Assembly: GCF_041296385.1 (NCBI RefSeq)
Contig: NC_091023.1
Span: forward strand, 3,286,924 to 3,350,923
DNA: 64,000 bases
Direction of reading: 5' to 3'
Source: Aphelocoma coerulescens
Lineage: Eukaryota > Chordata > Aves > Passeriformes > Corvidae
Under the pieces are notes generated by a model. It was not told the DNA's origin, did no database searches, and saw nothing but the letters and a program-made list of their open reading frames with translations. Positions 35,201 through 44,800 of this stretch are shown here, one piece after another; position 1 is the stretch's first letter; each line of letters starts with the position of its first letter. Position numbers and translations under genes: made by a program.

Positions 35201-38200
35201 TCTGGAAAGTGTTCAGCATGGAAAGGCACACACATGAGGTTGGCACCACAACAGCTAAACCCACCTCCCACTCACCCTCCCCAAGGACAATGGCATCCTC
35301 ACAGCCTGCAGGCCCAGAGAGGCAGATTCTGGCTGAGGAACAGGGCAGGGTTGCTGTGCACAAAGAACTTCCTTTCCCTCCCAAAAATAGTTGCAATCAG
35401 CCCAAAGACACTATGGCCACAGACAAATTATGAAGCAGCAAACCATCGTTCTACTGCCTGCCTCCACCATCCTGCCCTTATGACATGTCCCAACAACTTC
35501 CATATGGTAACCTTCTGCACGAAAATATGCCAGAGTCCACGGAAATGGCCAGACAGACAGAAACATGGCAGCTAAAACCCAAGTGCAACACTAACAAAGT
35601 CCTCTGGAGCCTTAGAACATTGCATGGTGCACACAAAATACCTGTAAAAACACTGTATTTCCGGCCGAGGATCCAAACGGGTTCTTTGGTCTCAGGGAAG
35701 TCTTCATACTCGAACCTGAGGGTGTCATAGGTAAGAGTAGCTAGAAAGAGAGAGGAGAAATCACAGATCTTTCACAGCTTTTCCTTTTGTTTTTAAAGCC
35801 AGACAAAACTACAGAATCTGAGCTGCTGTGGCCCAGTGACTCCCACCCACCCCCAAAGCCCCTGGGCTGGCAGGAAATGACCCTGCATGCACCAGCTCTG
35901 GGAGGCACAGAGGTGACCCAGCCCTGGCTCGCTCCCAGCTGCTCCACAGGCAGAAATGCAGTGGGATTTCCAGGTTAGGCCAGCTCCAGGTCCTGCCTGG
36001 GGCAGAAAACATCTAAAACTTCAGCTGGCAGCTACACCATTTCCCAGAACAGGCACCATTGTGCACGTCACCAGCTACGGCACTGATGTTGAAGGCCTCT
36101 TTTCCACTGAGCAAGTGGTTAAAATCCTCTTGCAGAGAACATAAATTCTGAGGGAAGAACACACAAAACACAGCTCACCTTAAGGTGGGAACTAAACCTT
36201 GCTCAGTCCCTCCTCGAGAGGCACCAAACCCAGCAGAAGCCTTTACACCCCACAACGTGAGGAACACAGAGCTGTGCAGATGTGCTCATGCACAGGTGAC
36301 AGGCAAAACCTTTTGTCTCTTTCACTGGCTCCCTTCACAGCATGGCATCCATCAGTGCCTAAAAATCCACCCCCTTCCAGGACCACAACAGAACAACCCA
36401 GCAGCCCAGGTTGCCCTTGGATCAGGGCAGCTTAAGCTGTTGTGCACAGGGTACAAGCAACAGGGAGGAAAAACCAGGGGAATCGGATGAGCTGTGCTCC
36501 ACTAGATCTGTGTTTGGAAACACAGACTTTAAAGTCGCCTGAGAATTCTGGAAAAGACCCACACGATTTTGCAGGTGCCAATTCTGTAACAAATCACCTC
36601 GCAAATTTAAAGCAGTGCTAAGACAGACTGTTCTGTAACTGTTAAAGTAGAGATTGAAAATACCTCTCACAGCAAATGCAATAAAATCTGTGGTGATGTG
36701 ATGTGAGTTTAAAGCAGGACAAAGGAGTACACGGCTACAAGCTCCTGTCAGCCCCGTTCTCTGCAAAAGCCACCCCTCTCCATGGGGCACACCTCGTTTT
36801 TGGCTTCTCCAGAGTCACCTGCTGCTACATAAGACACTTTGGCATCCTGAAGTATCTCAGCCCAGTATTCTGGGCTCCCTGACCTGGAATTCCAATTCCA
36901 AATGTCCAAGAAAATACTGGAGCAGATACCATCACTAAGACCAACTACTGTTTAAGCAGGAACCCTGGCAGTAGAGATGGCAACAGGCTTCTAAATCAAA
37001 TTTTGAATCAGACTCTGCCCTAACTCCAGCCCACAAGATTTAAAGCACATTCCTTGTGTGAATTAGTCCTTAAGACTGTTCCAGGCACCTTTAGGATTGC
37101 ACAGGCCTCACGTTCCCATTCTCACCCCATGATGTGACTCCTCAGCAAGCTAAGCAAAACAATTCCGCTTGCACAGAAATGTGCCAACAAATTACTGCAG
37201 TCTTCTCCTCTAACAAACTTTAGCAGGGAAGTGAAAGATTTCTTTCCCATCTACTACCCAAATTTGCCAATTCCCAGATTTGAAAAGGTAACAGAAAAAA
37301 ATTTCACATAAAAATTGAAGTTCTCAGGAAGGTTTTAAAGCTCCAAGGAATATTCTGTGGTTTATTTTGTCAGTTCCTAAGCCTGCCATGCATCCAACTC
37401 TCCATCAGGAGCCTCAAATAGCTTAAAGAAAGTGAGTGAAACAAGGATGCTGTAACAGGAATATCAAGCTATCCACAATCCCTCCTTCTCCTTCCCAGCA
37501 ACATTCCCCTACATGCTCAAATATCACAACCTCTGCAGTCCCACAGTTTGCAGGGCACCAGGTCTTTAGCAAAGACAGGATTTGAAACTGGACACTCCAC
37601 AGCAAGGATCAGCAGCTGGAAAGGGGCTGCTGGAGTCTTTCCCCTTCTACCAAAGCTCAGAGAGGAAAGGATCAGCAGGCAGAGGGGGATCTCCAGCTGG
37701 ACCAGCCATGTGTTCAGGGGATGCAGCACATGTGTCATGACACTGCACCCTGGGGAGGAGAGTCCCAGGCTTGCAGCCTGTCAGTTGAATGCCTGACATC
37801 TGGCTCTGTACAAGGCCCTGTGTGTACAGCTGTGCACCCCAAAGAGGTGGTCAGACATTTGTGTTGGGATTTGGGGAGAAAACAGTTGAAAAGGCACAAC
37901 TGCTAAATGTAGGAGTTCAGGTTTCCCCTTCACAGGGAGGAAAATTCATGAGGTTGCTCCCAGTTAGAATCAAGGACATTACAATGGGAGCAGTAAACTC
38001 CCCACAAGGCTTGAGGTCACTGAGTGTTTCCTTTACAAGCCTCCACCTTCATATGCCCCAGCACTTTTCCAAAGTCCATCTCCTGTGCTATTGCCCAGAT
38101 GGGCTAAACACCAGCCAGTGGGATCCAAACAATTCAGGCAGGGCACAAAGAATGTCACAGCTTGCACAGCAGTCTTTCTCTCCTTCTTATAGCCAGAGAT

Positions 38201-41041
38201 GAAGAAGAGAAATACATCTGGAAATTCACCAAGCAGAAATCCTGTTTGAAGCTGCTCCTCTCAGAGCTGCAGAAGCCGGGTGAGATCAGCACATTTCTCA
38301 GGCAGTGCTCCAAAACTTCACCTTCAGAAAGCCCTCGGTCTATTTTAATTACCGACCTCTGAGCATCCAGGACAGCGGAGCAGCAGTTTCTGCAGAGAAG
38401 GATGTGCGGTCTCTGCACATCAAAACACGACAGCTCAGCTTCACATGGTTTTATAGTTAAAAAGCAGAGTGTTGGCCCTGCACAGCTCACCCTGAGAAAG
38501 GCAGCCTCGCTTTCCAGGAGCCCTGGACACACTGGGAATGAGGGGAGGCTGGCTGGATCGCTGCCCCATGGGCACACCTTCCATGGGATCTGAGGAACAC
38601 CTCATCCCAGAAAGCCTCAGCAGAAAAGGCAAAGCTTTGTACATGCCACAGGAGAATCCCAGAATGGTTTGGGCTGGAAGGAACCTTAAGGCTCATCTCA
38701 TTCTACCCCCTGCCATGGGCAGGGACACCTTCCAATAGACCAGGGTGCTCCAAGCCCCGTCCAACCTGGCCTTGGACGCTTCCAGGGATGGGGCAGCCAC
38801 ATCTTCTCTGGACAACCTGTGCCAGGGCCTCATCAGCATCACAGGGAAGAATTTCTTCCCAATATCCCATCTAACCCTGCCCTCTGGCACTGGGAAGCCA
38901 TTTCCCCTTGCCTTGTCACCCCAGGCCCTTGTCCAAAGTCCCTCTCCAGCTCTCCTGGAGCCCCTTTAGGTACTGGAAAGGGCTCTCAGGTCTCCCCAAA
39001 GCCTTCTCTTCTCCAGGCTGAACACCCCTCTCTCTCCCAGCCTTTCCTTGCAGGAGACGTCCTCCATCATCTTGACACAAGAACAACTCTAAATACACAG
39101 AATTAGGGTAGAAGATGAAATCTTCCTTCACTTCTCATACTTGATCAGCACAACCAAACACTCGAGATAAGAACATTCTCCCAGCTTGTAACAAACACAC
39201 CCAGAGGCACAGCTGGGCACTGGGAGTAGCCCTTGAGTGCTGCTGTCACTTTGAAAACGTGCTGGAGGCCACACCTGCCACAGCCTGTGTCAGACACCAA
39301 CTTCATCTCCCATACCACAACCAAAGCCATTTGCTTCCCCATCAACTTTGGGAAACAAATAACAACAAGTGAAGGCTTGGGTAACTCAAACAGAAACATG
39401 GCAGGTGATTTTCCCAGCACCGACCACCTCGGTCAGACTGCCTGCTGAAAAACTTCTCATACAAAATACTGGAGCCGAGCTTTGAAGCACGGCGTTGAAG
39501 GAAAGCAGGCTTTGCCATACTTCCCTTCCCAAATTGGTCCTGGGGCTTCTCCATTCTCTGAAAAGGCCTGGCTCTCATGCCTCCCCAAATCCTTTAGCCT
39601 CCAACTAAGGCCACCACAGAAGGATCAGAAATGAGGTGGATGATCTCTCCTTTATCTGATGCAGGTACCTCACCAAATGCAAAGGAGGAATGCAATTGGA
39701 TGTGGAACATTTTAAAGGGAGTCAAGAAGAGAAGGTAAATTTAGTACTTCAGTAAAACGCATTGCTGGAAAACACCAAACAGCTCAAACCCTTACTTCTG
39801 CCCCTTGCAGAACAAAGACTAAACCTTTTCTTTCCCCTATGCTCTTTCAAACAAAATAAATCCTTATTATCTGAGCACCAACGAGGGGTTAAGAGACAGC
39901 CAGCAAGCAAAGTCAGGTAATGGAGTGTGGTGCTTTCTTGAAGGCCCGGAGCAAACAGTTCCAAGTTTTGCTGTCAGGCCCCCGACCATCTCTTGAGCCC
40001 AGAGATTCTCCTCCTTCTCCTCCGCCTCTCATGGAGGAGATCAAGCCCCACTATCTACCAGAGCCAAGCTTTCCCTCCCTCGTACGGCTCACACCGAGGG
40101 GAAGCAAACGCATCTCCCGCATCAGGGGGTGCGGGTTCACTCAGCGGAACGCGTCCGGTGCCCAGGCGTGACACTGGATCCCAGGACGCTCCGGCAGAGT
40201 CGGGACGCTCTCAGCCGGACCACGCTGACAACGCCAGCGGCACGAGGGCCAAAACAAGTCAGGGCAGCCCCCAGGAGGGACAGGAGGGACGGGAGGCATG
40301 GATCCCCGGCACACCCCTGCTCGGCGATGCGGAGGAGGAGCCCACGGCGCACAGGGAAGCGTTTGTTATTATGGAACAACACTTATCTCTGCGGAGGGAG
40401 TGGGAGCTGCTACTACGATAAGGCTGGAGGGAAGCGGGTCCCAACACAAGTGCCAAACACTTATTTTTACTTTTCCCTGCACGAAACCAAAATCTCTGCC
40501 AGAAACAGCTTCGCTAGAGCCCTCAGTGAGGGTGACGAGTGGCTGAGCCGCCTTCTTACTCCCCGACGACACCTTCTCACCTCTCGGAAGTCACCTTCTT
40601 ACCCCAAGCTGCCTTCTCGCCCCATGAGCCCTGTGGGGAGCGGGGCACAGCGACACCAGCCCTGTCACCGCTCCCCGCTCCGCTTCCCCTCCCGGGCAGA
40701 CCCGTCCGGCGGCAGAGCTCCGAGCCTTCGAGGAACGACGGCCGCAGCGGGGCTGGCGAGGGCAGGAGGAACTCGCCGCCCGGCTCCGGCCTGCGCCGGC
40801 CCACCCCGGCGGCCACGCAGCCACCGCCTTCCCCTTCGCCCCGCCGGGGGGGCGGCCGGGTCCCGGAGGGCCGCGGCTCCCAGGGCCGTGCTCAGGGCGG
40901 AAAGCGGCGCCTTCCCCGCCGTCCGTCGGGGAGGCCGCAAGCCTCGAGCGGCCGCCGGGCCAGGCCGAGCCGGGGAGTCCCGAGGGGAAGCGCGGCCACC
41001 GCGCCGCGGGCAGGGCCCGCCCGGGACCCACCTGCGTCCAT
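23216..41041 (-). CDS. ATG4B: ATG4B, cysteine protease of Atg8/LC3 processing (complete, 393 aa)
   Basis: Cytosolic autophagy protease that trims the C-terminus of LC3/GABARAP to expose glycine and later removes them from phosphatidylethanolamine. Thirteen coding exons join in phase from 41041 down to 23216 and give 393 residues, the human length. The catalytic triad is visible: Cys73 in GWGCMLR (exon 4), Asp278 and His280 in YLDPHTT (exon 10). YDTLRF near residue 8 and the C-terminal FEILSL after an acidic stretch match the two LC3-interacting motifs of ATG4B. The first coding exon has only ten coding bases (MDA plus one base); it is accepted because MDA continues in frame into ATLTYDTL, as in mammals, and because it lies in the CpG island. 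The gene is head-to-head with THAP4 and tail-to-tail with DTYMK. Introns 1 and 7 are the largest. Confidence 0.97.
23915..24250 (-). repeat. CR1 LINE 3' fragment
   Basis: Inverted tail CAGAATCCCAGAATGGTTTG and the inverted 3' ORF2 end, in ATG4B intron 12. It closely resembles the copies at 21137 and 38652. Confidence 0.93.
24488..24513. repeat. (GA)n microsatellite
   Basis: AG-repeat run with one AAAG interruption, in ATG4B intron 12. A short CA run follows at 24579-24591. Confidence 0.8.
25133..25226 (-). CDS. ATG4B: ATG4B coding exon 12
   Basis: 94 nt; [20 protein letters not shown] to DVLNLTP. The donor is GTGAGG. Confidence 0.95.
25500..25684 (-). repeat. CR1 LINE 3' fragment, different subfamily
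   Basis: Inverted: AGAATCAGAGATTCATTAAG, then a CCCCCAGCACTGCCAACATC-type segment rather than the GGGCAGGGACACC type seen elsewhere. In ATG4B intron 11, close to the exon 11 donor. Confidence 0.85.
25701..25757 (-). CDS. ATG4B: ATG4B coding exon 11
   Basis: 57 nt, in-frame cassette; [19 protein letters not shown]. The donor is GTTTGT, far from consensus, and a CR1 begins 17 bp into the intron. Confidence 0.92.
26378..26523 (-). CDS. ATG4B: ATG4B coding exon 10 (catalytic Asp/His)
   Basis: 146 nt; [20 protein letters not shown] to ELDPSIAV. The catalytic Asp and His are in LDPH. The donor GTGTGT is weak but phase 0 fits exon 11. Confidence 0.94.
27203..27281 (-). CDS. ATG4B: ATG4B coding exon 9
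   Basis: 79 nt; [26 protein letters not shown]. The donor is GTGAGT. Confidence 0.96.
28225..28421 (-). CDS. ATG4B: ATG4B coding exon 8
   Basis: 197 nt; [20 protein letters not shown] to NEAYIETLK. The VPCAGA-to-SPWKP part is the variable region of the family; [16 protein letters not shown] is the conserved core. The donor is GTAGGG. Confidence 0.95.
28422..31637 (-). other. ATG4B intron 7
   Basis: 3.2 kb intron. Apart from the CR1 at 31341-31540 and an A-rich run near 30975-31010, no exon, RNA gene or repeat family was recognised. Confidence 0.5.
31341..31540 (-). repeat. CR1 LINE 3' fragment
   Basis: Inverted CR1 3' end with its outermost tail lost (starts near GAAGGGACCTTAAAGCTCAT). Confidence 0.9.
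31638..31717 (-). CDS. ATG4B: ATG4B coding exon 7
   Basis: 80 nt; [26 protein letters not shown]. The donor is GTAAGT. An inverted CR1 ends about 100 bp downstream in the intron. Confidence 0.95.
32065..32137 (-). CDS. ATG4B: ATG4B coding exon 6
   Basis: 73 nt; [23 protein letters not shown]. The donor is GTGAGT. Confidence 0.95.
32541..32642 (-). CDS. ATG4B: ATG4B coding exon 5
   Basis: 102 nt; [20 protein letters not shown] to YYSIHQI. The acceptor is TCGTAG and the donor GTAAGA. Confidence 0.95.
33075..33173 (-). CDS. ATG4B: ATG4B coding exon 4 (catalytic Cys)
   Basis: 99 nt; [19 protein letters not shown] to CRHLGR. The nucleophile is the C of GWGC. The donor is GTAAAG. Confidence 0.96.
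33174..35129 (-). other. ATG4B intron 3
   Basis: Intron with A-rich stretches near 33380 and 33640-33695. No gene or repeat family was recognised. Confidence 0.5.
35130..35201 (-). CDS. ATG4B: ATG4B coding exon 3
   Basis: 72 nt; [23 protein letters not shown]. The donor is GTATGT. Confidence 0.95.
35642..35740 (-). CDS. ATG4B: ATG4B coding exon 2
   Basis: 99 nt; [20 protein letters not shown] to KYSVFT. It holds the N-terminal LC3-interacting motif. One residue shorter than human near RFEYEDF. The donor is GTATTT. Confidence 0.95.
35741..41031 (-). other. ATG4B intron 1
   Basis: 5.3 kb intron rising to CpG-island composition after about 40550. It holds the CR1 at 38652-39080 and one near-copy of the promoter palindrome (TCGTACGG at 40080-40087). 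Long open frames here are GC-composition effects. Confidence 0.55.
38652..39080 (-). repeat. CR1 LINE 3' fragment
   Basis: Inverted CR1 starting GAGAATCCCAGAATGGTTTG and running about 430 bp into the inverted ORF2 3' end (TTCTCCAGGCTGAACACCCC). Confidence 0.93.
41032..41041 (-). CDS. ATG4B: ATG4B coding exon 1
   Basis: Ten coding bases, ATG GAC GCA G, with donor GTGGGT and CCGCC before the ATG (strong Kozak context). Confidence 0.85.
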
Positions 41042-41816
41042 GGCGGCCCCGCCGAGGCTGCGGCCGCCGCCGACACTCACGCCCGGCGCGGTCCTGCGCG
41101 GCTGCTGGTGCGACGCGCCGCTCCCGGCCAATGAGAGCGCCGCTCGCCGCCGGCCTCCGCGCCGATTGGCTGTCGGTGGCGCTCGTCACTACGCGCCGCG
41201 CTCTCCGGGCACGGGAGCTGCCATGTTGCCGTACGGAGGGGCGACGCGGAGCGTGGGGAGGCATCGGGCCGGCGGTGGGGCCGGCGCTGGGGCTAGAGGG
41301 CGGCGCGGAGTGTGAGGTCTCCGCTCCTTGCGCAGAGCGCCGGCGAGTGTATCCCGTGACACATATCCCCAGGAAAGATGTGATAAGTGGGCGCCGCCAT
41401 CGCGTTGTACGGCGCCGGCTGAGCCCCGCCCCTCCTTCCCCGAGAGTATCCGTGTGAGTAACCCCCTCCACCATGCCCGCCCCACTCGGAGACGCCTTTC
41501 ACGGCTTGGCTGTCACGGACCGAGAGGCTCGTCGGGAGGCGGACGCCCAGCAGCGCCGACGAGGCAAGCGAGAGGCGCCGGGAGCGAACCCCCCCCCCCC
41601 TTTCCCCACCTGCCCCGCGCCGTACGGCTGCAGCTCCGCCAAAATGGCGGCGGCCATGTGGCGGCCGCCATGTTGTGCCGTACAGAAACCCCTTCCCCAG
41701 CGGCGAGGGGCGCCGGGGTGACCCGGCTCCGCCATCTTGCCGTACGGCGGCGCGGCGGGGCCGGGGCGGGGGCCGGGGCGGGCCCGGCCGGCCGAGGGCG
41801 GCGGCGGCGGCCGGAG
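41042..41816. promoter_or_regulatory. Divergent ATG4B/THAP4 promoter with CCGTACGG repeats
   Basis: 775 bp of CpG island between the two start codons. Perfect CCGTACGG palindromes lie at 41229-41236, 41620-41627 and 41740-41747, with one-mismatch CCGTACAG at 41678-41685 and TTGTACGG at 41405-41412. Four are preceded by a YY1-type CCAT box on the same strand, two of them with identical spacing (CCATGTTGCCGTACGG and CCATCTTGCCGTACGG). CCAAT-type ATTGG lies near 41164. A CCGCCAT/ATGGCGG-rich block spans 41643-41675. Protein binding is inferred. Confidence 0.8.
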
Positions 41817-41893
41817 ATGGTGATCTGCTGCGCCGCCGCCAACTGCTCCAACCGGCAGGGCAAGGCGCGCCGCGGCGCCGTCTCCTTCCACAG
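41817..41893 (+). CDS. THAP4: THAP4 coding exon 1
   Basis: 77 nt; [25 protein letters not shown] plus two bases, with the first two zinc ligands. The donor is GTAAGG. Confidence 0.94.
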
Positions 41894-44800
41894 GTAAGGG
41901 CGGCCCGCCCGGCCCGCCGCAAGTGCCGCGGCCGGGCCGCCTGCGCCCCGGTCCCGCTCCCCCCGCCCGGCCCCCACGTCAGCGGCTGCCCTTTGTTTCC
42001 CTCAGGGGAAACCGGCTCGGGGCTCCCGGATCCTCCAGCCCCGGCCGGGCAGCGGGAGCGCCCCTCGCCACGGGGCCCGGGGCCTTCCTGGCCTGTCGCC
42101 CCGACCCTCCCCCGGTCTGTGCCCCCTGCGGCCCGTCCTCCGGCTCATCCCTCGCCGGGGATGCTGCCGGCGGTGGGTCCCCGGGCAAAGTCCCTGTCTC
42201 GGGAGTCCCATTGGAAACGGAACCTGGTTCCTCTGCTCAGGGGCTTTCTTCCACTCCAGGCATTTCTACACCTAATTAAATGTTATTAAACATACCCGGT
42301 GTAAGCAGCGCCCGGGTTACGGAGGCAGCGCTGGGCAGCGTGTTGGCTGAGATGGGTGTTTTGGTGGTGGTCACATCCCCCTTCCTTGTGGACAGGCTGT
42401 TCCTCGTGGGGCTGGTGAGCGGAATAATGGATCGATTGCTGAAGAAAATGGAAACAACTCCTTTTAGTCCTGCGCTTTTTGGGAAGTGGAGCTGTTGATG
42501 CAGTGAACGAATATCAAATATTTCAGCCCAAAGTGAAATAATTCTTAAATGAGCGTAATTTAATGCGTAAATGAGTGTAATTTATCAAAACACAACTTTG
42601 CTCAAAATCTCCTAATCCTGGCCATCGCCTTGGACTTGATCATCTTAAATGTCTTTTCCGACCTCAACAATTCTATGATTCCATGGTTCTGTGATTCTAA
42701 AAGTACCAACCCTTCTGATTTCCAAAATGTAGCTTATTTTTTCATGGGTTTTGTCTGTTCCTTTTTTAGGTTCCCTCTGAAGGATTCAAAGCGCTTGATT
42801 CAGTGGCTGAAAGCTGTTCAGAGGGACAACTGGACTCCCACCAAGTATTCCTTTCTTTGCAGTGAGCATTTCACCAAAGACAGTTTTTCCAAGCGGCTGG
42901 AAGACCAGCACCGGTTGCTGAAGCCCACTGCTGTCCCTACCATCTTCCAGCTCGTGGAGAAGAAGCACGACAAGCTGGATTATGTCAGGAGCCGAAGGAA
43001 AATAGCCAGGCAGGTGCCGGTGCGGGATGGGGAGGCCCTGCGGGAAGGAGGCGGTGAGGTAGCGCAGAGGGCCCCGTCTCCTGGCCAGGACTTCATGGTG
43101 ATGCAAGGGACGAAAGAGATGGAGGAGGCCACTCTGAAAGAGGAAATGGGATCGATGTCCGAGGAGGAAGAGGCCCTCCACAGCCAGCTGGACGGCCCTC
43201 GGAGAAGGACGTTAGGGGATCATTTGGGTGCGAAGCCTGGAGCTCAGACAAAGCCTGAGAGGTCTCCTGTGGAGGACTGTGCCAGGGGCAGCTGGGCGGG
43301 GAGCTGGGTGGCAGACAGAAGCGGCGTGTCGGTGGACGACTTCACCCCTCCTGCCTCTGGTGCTTGCAAGTTCATCGGCTCCCTCCACTCGTACAGCTTT
43401 TCCTCCAAGCACGCCAGGGAGAGGCCGTCTCTCCCCAAAGAGCAGCTAGAAAGGAAAAGGCCAAAGAGAGAGGTGGAACCGAGCTGCAGCAGCCACCTCT
43501 TGGGACAGGACAAGGCCGTCGCAGAAGTGTCCCCGACGTCATCCCTCACCGCGACCCCCCAGAAACCCTCCCAGGGCCTGTCGGCGTCGCCGGCAGACCT
43601 GACCCCGAGGCCAGCCACCGAGGCCGTGGTGGGGCGGAAGGGGGACACGGACGCCAACCCCATGTCCATCAACGAGGTGATCATGTCGGCCTCGGGGGCC
43701 TGCAAGCTCATCGACTCCCTCCACTCGTACTGCTTCTCCTCCCGGCAGAGCAAGAGCCAGGTGTGCTGCTTGCGGGAGCAGGTGGAGAAGAAGAACGGAG
43801 AGCTGAAACTTCTGAGGCAAAGGATCAGCCGCTCTGACAGCCAAGTCAGGAAGCTGAAGGAGAAGCTGGATGAGATGAAGCGGAACAGTTTCCCTTACTT
43901 GAACAGCCTGATATCCCAGGACTGTGGTTAGTATTCCCAGGGGTGCTGCACTGAGGCGGAATTCCCTGTTTTCTTAGTTGGAGGCTATAAAGGTGTGATG
44001 GGGAAAAGGAATGAGAAAGGGACATTTTGGGAAGGAGAAGCAGCAGCTTGTGTTAGACCAACGGATACAGATTCAAGAATTCGCTCAGTGGGCACACAAG
44101 TTAACTCTTATATCCCTAACCTTTCCAAGATGTGGAATGGGAGCTTGGGTTGGTTGTGGTGTTGCTGGCAATTCTCTTGATGAATTTAATTTCTTTTCTT
44201 TCTGGATTATTTGTCACCCAGTGGCTCCTGTTAGGATTTTTCTTCCTTTGGAGTGTGACTGTGATTTTTTTATTTTTTTATTTTTATTGGTGTGTTAATG
44301 AGCTGTCCTAGCAGCAGGTATCTGGGAAAGCCATTATTGTCCTCAGTGGCATAAGAAGTAGTTTTGATCTTGGATTTCATATGCTGCACTCAGGATACAG
44401 GAAATATAAGTGAGGTGGGAGGTATCAAATATGACAATGTCATGGTGCACATTGAGGTCACAATTTGTGAGCAAATGTCTGTGTTTGCTTTGATCCTTTC
44501 CTCCCTTGGAAGGCAGAAGAAGTCGGGAAACAAAGCGGGGAGTGATGGGGAATGCTTCTCTATCAATGCCAAAAATAGTAATTAAGCACCTGAAAGTATA
44601 GGGGAACTCAGTGAGGGATGAGGTCACGTAAAACATTTGTTACCTAGAAGTCAAATTGGGCCATAACTGCAAGAAAGAGTGTCTTTTAATGTAGAATTTG
44701 TGCACAATTTGTGGTTGCAAGGTGCAATTCAGGGCTAGAGTTTAGGACCATCTAATGGTGGTGTGTGTGTGGCTGCTGAGAAAACATTGGGTTGCCTTGG

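Noticed and set aside
40129..41457. A 442-codon plus-strand open frame across ATG4B exon 1 and the promoter.
   Set aside because: GC-rich CpG-island sequence lacks stop codons by chance; the product is Arg/Pro/Ala-rich without a recognised domain and runs antisense to ATG4B exon 1.
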